Shown: positions 50,839 to 64,000 of the stretch, piece by piece
Layout of the letters: every line of letters begins with the position of its first letter
Numbering within the stretch: position 1 is the first letter of the stretch
DNA from: Chrysoperla carnea
Taxonomy: Eukaryota; Arthropoda; Insecta; Neuroptera; Chrysopidae
DNA length: 64,000 nucleotides
Assembly (NCBI RefSeq): GCF_905475395.1
Contig: NC_058339.1
Span: 75,978,520-76,042,519 of the forward strand
Direction: 5' to 3'
The notes under the pieces: model-generated
The model's input: the letters and a program-made list of their open reading frames with translations, nothing else
What the model was told of the DNA's origin: nothing
The model's database searches: none
Made by a program: the position numbers and the translations under genes

Positions 50839-51992
50839 GTTTTTCGATTTTTAAAATTTTTTTGTTGTTGTCCTTTTTAGTTAGGATTTTCAAAAACCCA
50901 TTCAACGATACCCCACTTACCGTAGTTCGTCGACTTTCATTTTCATAGGTACATAAAGATATAGTGTGTCCCCGGATAGAGATAACTATACTTGTAAATT
51001 TCCTTATTTTGCATTTTAAGAAAAAAAAGTCATTCTTTATAAGAAGTTTTGCTTATTCTGGAAAGTATGTAGGTATATTTAAAACTTCTTAATAATGTAC
51101 AGGGTAGCCAAAAATTTGGAATCACTATTTTTATTTTTGGTAAACTACCCTTTTTTTTATAAGTTGGCGAAATGTTACTAAGAAAAGTTACACGCAATTA
51201 AAAATTATGAAACTATACAAAATATCAAGAAGATCCGTGTATTTTAATTATACAGCATCACTTTTTATTTGAACAAAAGCTCTAATTATAAAAAAACGTA
51301 AGAAAGAAAATAATAATAAATCAATTAACATGTACTATCCGAAAGTGTAATTTTTTGTGTACTAGTTTAGAAAATTTATTTTCTCGGATAAACATTCAAT
51401 AAGAATGAAATTGTCAAAGTTCGAAAGAGACTACGGTGTTGTGATATAGTTGAATATTTGAACTAAATAATACTAAAAACCAAAGATCTAGTGAAAGGAA
51501 CATGGCATTGGGAATTCAGAAAAAAAATCGAAACTTTTGATTTTTTTTTTACATTCTTATTTTTCAAAACGAAATATTACATTTTTTGCATATGATCAGC
51601 TCCAAAATGCGCTACGGCATATATAAAGATTGGGGAAAAATATTGATTCATTACTGATAAATATGTCAGGAATTGGTGACAAGTGGAAAATAGTGAAAAA
51701 GTACAGCACTTCTGATGTTCCTTAACTGTCCCTGTCACTGAGTGATTTTTGGATGGGGCCCCTAAATTTGGTTTTTTTCGGGCTCTTTTCAGTTCTAGTT
51801 TGGGTCCCACTCAAATCTGCTATGGAAATTTATTTTATTTCGTAAATCAGCCAATGACCGTTCGAGATCGAGATTCGAGAGTGGCAGTCTAAAGATGAAA
51901 GTTCGAAATAGATACACTGCATATAATATTGGCTCTCAGATCGCATGGTTTTCAAAGATTTCAAACACAATCGGTTCTTGATAAATTGAATC
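50839..51992. other. Gene-free spacer before the ZAD cluster
   Basis: I see no supported gene. A TACAGGGTAGCCAAAAATTT-like word at about 51,097 resembles a Tc1/mariner-type element end, but no partner end was found. The promoter of ZAD copy 1 must lie near the right edge. No core element can be picked reliably in this AT-rich sequence. Confidence 0.5.
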
Positions 51993-55551
<3,559 letters not shown>

Positions 55552-55594
55552 AATATATCAACTTAAATGTTATGTTAAAATGTATTAAAAATTT

Positions 55595-55600
55595 AATAAA
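55595..55600 (+). promoter_or_regulatory. Putative polyadenylation signal of ZAD copy 1
   Basis: AATAAA lies 44 nt after the stop codon at 55,551, a plausible distance for a short 3' UTR. Confidence 0.45.
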
Positions 55601-56061
55601 AAATTAAATACTCGGTTCTTTTTTGGAACTAAAGAATCATAAAAACAACTTTTTTTTTATACAATTTAATATTTCATCATCAGTTGCATATTGAATTTTA
55701 AAAAATGAGTCAGTGAAAAGTAGCCGTCAACCGGCCTGCAATTAAGTAATTGAGAGTTTTCGATAATTCTAATTTTTCAGTTTTAGTCGAATCCAAGTAT
55801 AGTTACATGTGATTCAGTCCGACAGACTGGATATTACATAAATAGATAATAGCTTGTGCTTATCGTGTGGTCCCATTTCATTTTGGTCCAGTTCTGATAT
55901 TGCCATCCATGGGAAAACCACAAATCTTAAATTTGTATTAAGTATGCGGGACAAGAGGATGAATAACTCAATAACACGCCAACCGATTTCGATTATTCTT
56001 TTTTAGTGACAAATTAGTTAGTGTACTTCAGATACTAAAAATCACAAAATAAAAAAAATTT

Positions 56062-56375
56062 TAACAAAAAGAAAACCGACTTCAAAAGAAAAACTTTTCC
56101 AAAACAAATTAATATGCGCTAAAAAGAATAAAAATAACGATAATATAATGTGGTTAAAATTATTGTTATTTTTGGAGTCGGTGTCAGCCAAGCTAATGTA
56201 GCAAACTGTTCTGCCAGAGTTGTTCCCTTGGCTGACACCGACTCCGAAAATAACAATAATTTTAACTACATTATATTATCGTGATTTTTATACTTTTTAG
56301 CGCATATTAATTTGTTTTGGAAAATACAGTCGAATTGATAACCTCCTCCGTTTTTGTTTGAAGTCGGTTAAAAAT
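56062..56375. mobile_element. Hairpin MITE in the spacer between ZAD copies 1 and 2
   Basis: The outer inverted repeats are AACCGACTTCAAA and its complement TTTGAAGTCGGTT. Inside, arms of about 92 bp (56,101-56,192 and 56,227-56,320) are nearly perfect reverse complements around a loop of about 34 bp. There is no coding sequence. From memory, ends of the AACCGACTTCAAA type are common among insect MITEs. Confidence 0.75.
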
Positions 56376-56518
56376 TTTATTATAATCAATTTTAAAATAG
56401 ACACGCGCGTAAATTAAAAATGCTACATAATTTTTATATTACGTTACTATGGCTACGGGTACGTTTTTAAGAATCCTTAAAATTGGATAAGTAAAGCCGA
56501 AATGTTAATTTTTTGATT

Positions 56519-59500
56519 ATGGAAGAGAAAATCATTGATTTCCAAAATGTATGCAGAATATGTTTGGAAAAAATGGATATAATGGTATCGATTTTTGATG
56601 GAATTCAGGCACCAGATTTAATATCTTACAAAGATATGATACAGGAGTGTGCTTCAATACAAGTATGTTAAAAATATATTTCAAAATCTAGTCGTGAAAT
56701 GCAATTCTCAAAAATTATTATTAATAAATTTTTTTTATCTCAAAAATTACTCAAACTGAGTTTTATACTGTAATTAGAAACCCGGACAACTTGAAATTAA
56801 CTAGCAGATCCCTGTGGGTCAGAGAATGAACGCAATCACAGGACTAAAACAAAAAACCCACAGACCCATGCCAACCCGACCCCATTTAAGACATGGTCAA
56901 CCGTGGATTTAAGTCTGAATATCTGTAGCTAACTGGCCCGGACAACCGAATACTTGAAGGATAGGATTGGTCCGTCGTTGGTGTCATTAGACCCTTCATT
57001 TATTTTTGATTCGATTAATTATTATTTTTTTTTTTTTGATTTGTTCACTTTCAAACACAGTTGCTAAGAGGATCTTGTCCAAAAAAATCAAAAACTGCGT
57101 TTAATTGTCGATTGAATAACTGGTTTCCTAAATATTGTCCTTGAAAGCGTTTTTTTTGTATTTAATCTTTAAATGCAGTCAGAAATTTCTGTTTTTGTAT
57201 TATATTTTTGGAGCAATTTCGATCAAAAAATACTCAAAAATTTAATTCTTTTGGAGACTGGAATAACAGTTTTCAAGATATCGTATATCGTACATCTAAG
57301 AGCGATATTTTGGATCGAATTTAGGTAATACTGTGAAAATTATTATTCCAATCTTCGAATGAAATAAATGAGTTGTATCTGATTCGAAATTACCTTTAAA
57401 AAAAAAAAAAAAACAAGAACAGACAAAAATTCACAAATAATCCAAAGTAGTGAGCGATTAGTGTAAACCACCTTAAATTGTAAAAACTTTATTAAAAACA
57501 TTTTTTTTAACTCGAAATTTCCAATTAATTTAGGTTTCAATTATTGATATACTACCGAAAAAAATATGTATAAAATGTTCGGAACAATTACAATTAAGTT
57601 ACAAATTAAAAATACAATGCCTATTATCCGAAAAAATTATGCAAAATTTCATTTCAAAAACAAAACCGCACAATATAAAAGCCGAACAATATTATGACGA
57701 AGAATTTGATAATAATGATGACATAAAAAACGATAATGATTACGATACAATATCCGATAATATCGAAAATACTGAAATGGAAATTATTCTTAAAGAGGAA
57801 AATATTGAAAATGAAATAAAAGAAAATTCGGAATTAATAAAATGTGAATTGTGCGATGAAATTTTTTTAACACAAGAGAATTATTTAAGTCATTACGATA
57901 GCGTCCATTTATTTAAATGTAATTTATGTGAACAAATTTTACAATCACAAGTACAGTTTAAAAAACATTTATACACACATAAAAAGCAGCGTGTAAAAAC
58001 GATGCATAAAATACGTTTCAAAAAATTAGGTCAAGGTCAACCGAAACTAGAATATCGGTGTACGGAATGTAATAAAATGTTTCAATTTAAGTCCAAACTT
58101 GAGCAACATATGAGCGTAAGTGAAATTTTTTATATTTATTTTTCTTTCAAATAAAGTGTCTTAAGGTTGATCGGACATTAAGACAATGTACAATATAATA
58201 CCTCTTTCTACACATTGCATTGAATTTTTTATATTATATTAATTTGATAACTCTGGTGATATATTCTAGGTCATATAAGGACCTAGAATAAAGGAATTCT
58301 TTCCTCTTTGTCATTATGTGACGGTTTTTCAATCGGTAATCTTCGCCATGCTGAGAGGTGCCCAAATCCCTTAATACAAGTTATCATCTGCAGAAATCTG
58401 AAAGGCGTCAGATTCAAAATGTTCCGATCCGAAACCTTAGATCCATCAATCCTGGGAGAGATCCCGACGAAGCAGCTGTGATCTCTTACGTGGCGCGTGA
58501 CAATGATATAATTATATACCTTCTTCTGCTTAAAATATCTCTAACTCGAGGACGTCTCGCCTTCGGATGATAAGTTGTTCTAAAGGAGTTTACAGACAAT
58601 CTCTTGGTCTGGGTAATAGGGGCATTTTTTTCTTTTGTATTATTATTCATTTTTCACTTGTACACGATGATAAAACACCAAAAATGGCGGCATATTTAAA
58701 AATAATATTGAAAATGGAACCCTTATTACATGAAAGTTGAACACTAATAAAATCGAATAACTTTCTATTTAAAGGTACATTCGGATGAAAATCAGTATTT
58801 ATGTACTTATTGTGGGAAAGCACTGAAAAGTGGTTCATCATTACGAGTCCATTTACGAACTCATACCAACGAGAAACCATATTGTTGTAAAATATGCGGT
58901 AAAAACAATTTTTTAAATTATGTTTATAGCACTAGAGCAACCAGGAATATTTTTATAATCATTTCAAATGGCTGAAAATTTGAGAAGTTGCTAATTTTTA
59001 AGGTGTAGAATAATGAACATCTATTTCTTCTTCTTTCGATTGTTGGATAAAATGATTTTTGTATTTTTGCCTTCCTGAAATGCAAGCCCCGGCTAAGAAA
59101 CTTTACGTAGAGGATAAAGTTGTTAGACAATATTGTCTTTCAAATTTTCAGCCTTTTGAAAAGACTCTCAAATACGCGTCTATTTTGTACCCTTTTTTGA
59201 TATATGAATAATACACAAACTTTGTGTTTATTTTTAGGTTTCAAATCAGGTTATCCATTACGAGATCATTTAATTTCACATTCTAATGAGAGAAAGTATG
59301 AATGTGAAATTTGTAAAAAATCGTATGCACGACGAAATACATTAAAACGACACATTAAAACACATTCAACAGAACGAAATTTTGTTTGTGATATTTGTGG
59401 GAAACGATTTACATTTAAACATAAATTACGAGAACATCAATATATACACACAGGTACGAGATGAATCTTGCGATTAAAATAATAATTACACTCCGCAAAA

Positions 59501-60046
59501 ATAAAAACGATAAGCGAAACTTTTTGTTTGGTTAAAAATTCACCATATTTTCATGAGTGTAACTTTATTATCCTTGATTCTGTTGGGTCTGTCAGCAGGG
59601 CCATCTTTAAGCTTTTGGAGATCCTGGGAGTAGAAGGATCACGGACTGCTTTATTTTTGTAAAAGTTCATTTAACTGATAGATCAAGAACGCGCACCTTT
59701 TTCTATGTCTAGAATATAGAATGGCTTTTTGAGAACAGTGTGCATAATGGAAAAAAAGGACATGGATACCAGGGTTTATTTTAAGAGGATAGCAATAAAA
59801 TTATGGCAACCTCTAGGTGAATCCACACTTTATGAATATGACTACACAAAAAAATTTTTTTTAGGTGAACGTAAATACATCTGTACATATTGTAATAAGC
59901 CATTCAATCGACTTGATAATCTTCGAGTACATTTACGAATTCATACTGGTGATAAACCATTTGTGTGCAGTCGATGTGGACGAGGATTTTCAGCTAAACA
60001 TGTACTGAATAGTCATTTAAAAACGCATACTGAATCACCGGAATAA
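56519..60046 (+). CDS. ZAD-C2H2 zinc-finger protein, tandem copy 2 (9 fingers, one shortened)
   Basis: There are five coding exons: 56,519-56,662, 57,534-58,115, 58,775-58,898, 59,238-59,453 and 59,865-60,046, giving 415 aa. Intron phases 0, 0, 1 and 1 match the neighbouring copies. The ZAD has Cys12, Cys15, Cys60 and Cys63 (CRIC and CIKC), again 44 residues apart. An acidic linker rich in Asp, Asn and Glu follows. Nine C2H2-type units follow, three of them in exon 2. The finger that sits third in copy 1 is replaced by a basic, finger-free stretch (about KKQRVKTMHKIRFKK). The finger crossing the exon 3/4 junction reads CKIC-GFKSGYPLRD-H, two residues shorter than in the other copies and without the core Phe, so it may not fold. 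It is a predicted nuclear DNA-binding regulator with unknown targets. The last exon is 182 nt, as in both paralogs. No AATAAA is obvious close to the stop. Confidence 0.88.
58262..58290. repeat. Perfect 11-bp hairpin in intron 2 of ZAD copy 2
   Basis: TATTCTAGGTC and GACCTAGAATA are exact complements separated by 7 bp. It is an isolated stem with no further structure recognised. Confidence 0.5.
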
Positions 60047-60598
60047 AAGTAGTTAAAAGAAATAGATGCGCTTTAACTAAAAATTTATGCGATATTTAAA
60101 AAAAACACAATTAAAACAAAAAAATGCTATTTAAAATTTCGAATTTTATTGTAAATTTCCAGCTATATATTTTTCTAGAAATTTTCGATAATAATTTATA
60201 AAATTTGGAAAATGTTTATTTATATATCGAAGAAAAATTTATTAATAAATTAAAATTATAAAACGTTAATAGAAGTTGATATTATTAAAGAAACCTTCCG
60301 TTTGCGAGTCCCCCCAACATCAGGTGTAAAGGAAAAACGAATCAAAGGTGCTAAACGTTTTGGGAAAAATGAATACAAAACATCGAAAGATACTTTAACC
60401 AGCTACCAAATTCTTAAAAAGTTGATTGTGGGTTAATATTTTGAGTGATGGAATCCAATTTTCGTCTCTTAATACACTAGTTTTTAAAGAAAATGATAAA
60501 TTCAGCATCTTTTTTTTCATGCTAGCGATCTAAAATTGGCATACAAATCTGTGACATATATACTCTGATTTAGAAATTGTAAACATACTTTAATAATA

Positions 60599-63886
<3,288 letters not shown>

Positions 63887-63986
63887 ATTATATACATATT
63901 AAAATAATTGATTCACGATTTTACACTACAATCAGAATTCAAGACTTTTTTTTTAAGAATTTTTAAAACTGTAAATATTATTGTAG

Positions 63987-63992
63987 AATAAA
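63987..63992 (+). promoter_or_regulatory. Putative polyadenylation signal of ZAD copy 3
   Basis: AATAAA lies about 100 nt after the stop at 63,886, near the window's right edge. Confidence 0.45.
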
Positions 63993-64000
63993 TTTTATTT

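Overview
The window looks like nuclear DNA from an insect, probably holometabolous. It is very AT-rich and has spliced genes with GT-AG introns, insect-type facilitated trehalose transporter (Tret1-like) genes, ZAD-C2H2 zinc-finger genes (an arthropod-expanded family), and many families of short non-autonomous transposons. There are no operons or bacterial signals. I cannot name the species. TTAGG-like repeat tails on a SINE would fit a lineage that keeps TTAGG telomeres, but this is weak evidence.

Layout. Positions 1 to about 30,000 hold no gene I can support. They are AT-rich and carry dispersed repeats: tRNA-derived SINEs on the minus strand, a foldback element, a pogo-like MITE, palindromic elements and several unnamed families. 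At 30,057-31,420 is the large 3' coding exon of a Tret1-like sugar transporter whose first coding exon I could not find. From 31,421 to 47,108 there is again no gene. This stretch holds a perfect 25-bp hairpin, a 549-bp hAT remnant with an exact 8-bp target duplication nested in an older repeat, and a cluster of elements at 43-46 kb. At 47,109-50,373 a second, complete two-exon Tret1-like transporter (487 aa) has a repeat-filled intron.

The right-hand 12 kb holds three tandem ZAD-C2H2 zinc-finger genes on the plus strand: 51,993-55,551 (438 aa), 56,519-60,046 (415 aa) and 60,599-63,886 (428 aa). Each has five coding exons, with introns in the same phases (0, 0, 1, 1) and a last exon of exactly 182 nt, so they arose by tandem duplication. 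Their introns and spacers have collected transposons, including a 1,084-bp element with 8-bp target duplications in intron 3 of the first gene.

How the genes work together. The transporters are predicted plasma-membrane MFS sugar carriers and the ZAD proteins predicted nuclear DNA-binding regulators. Nothing in the sequence ties the two families functionally. Each is simply a local duplicate group. All exon joins were worked out by eye from splice consensus, reading frame and comparison between paralogs. No alignment or database search was run.
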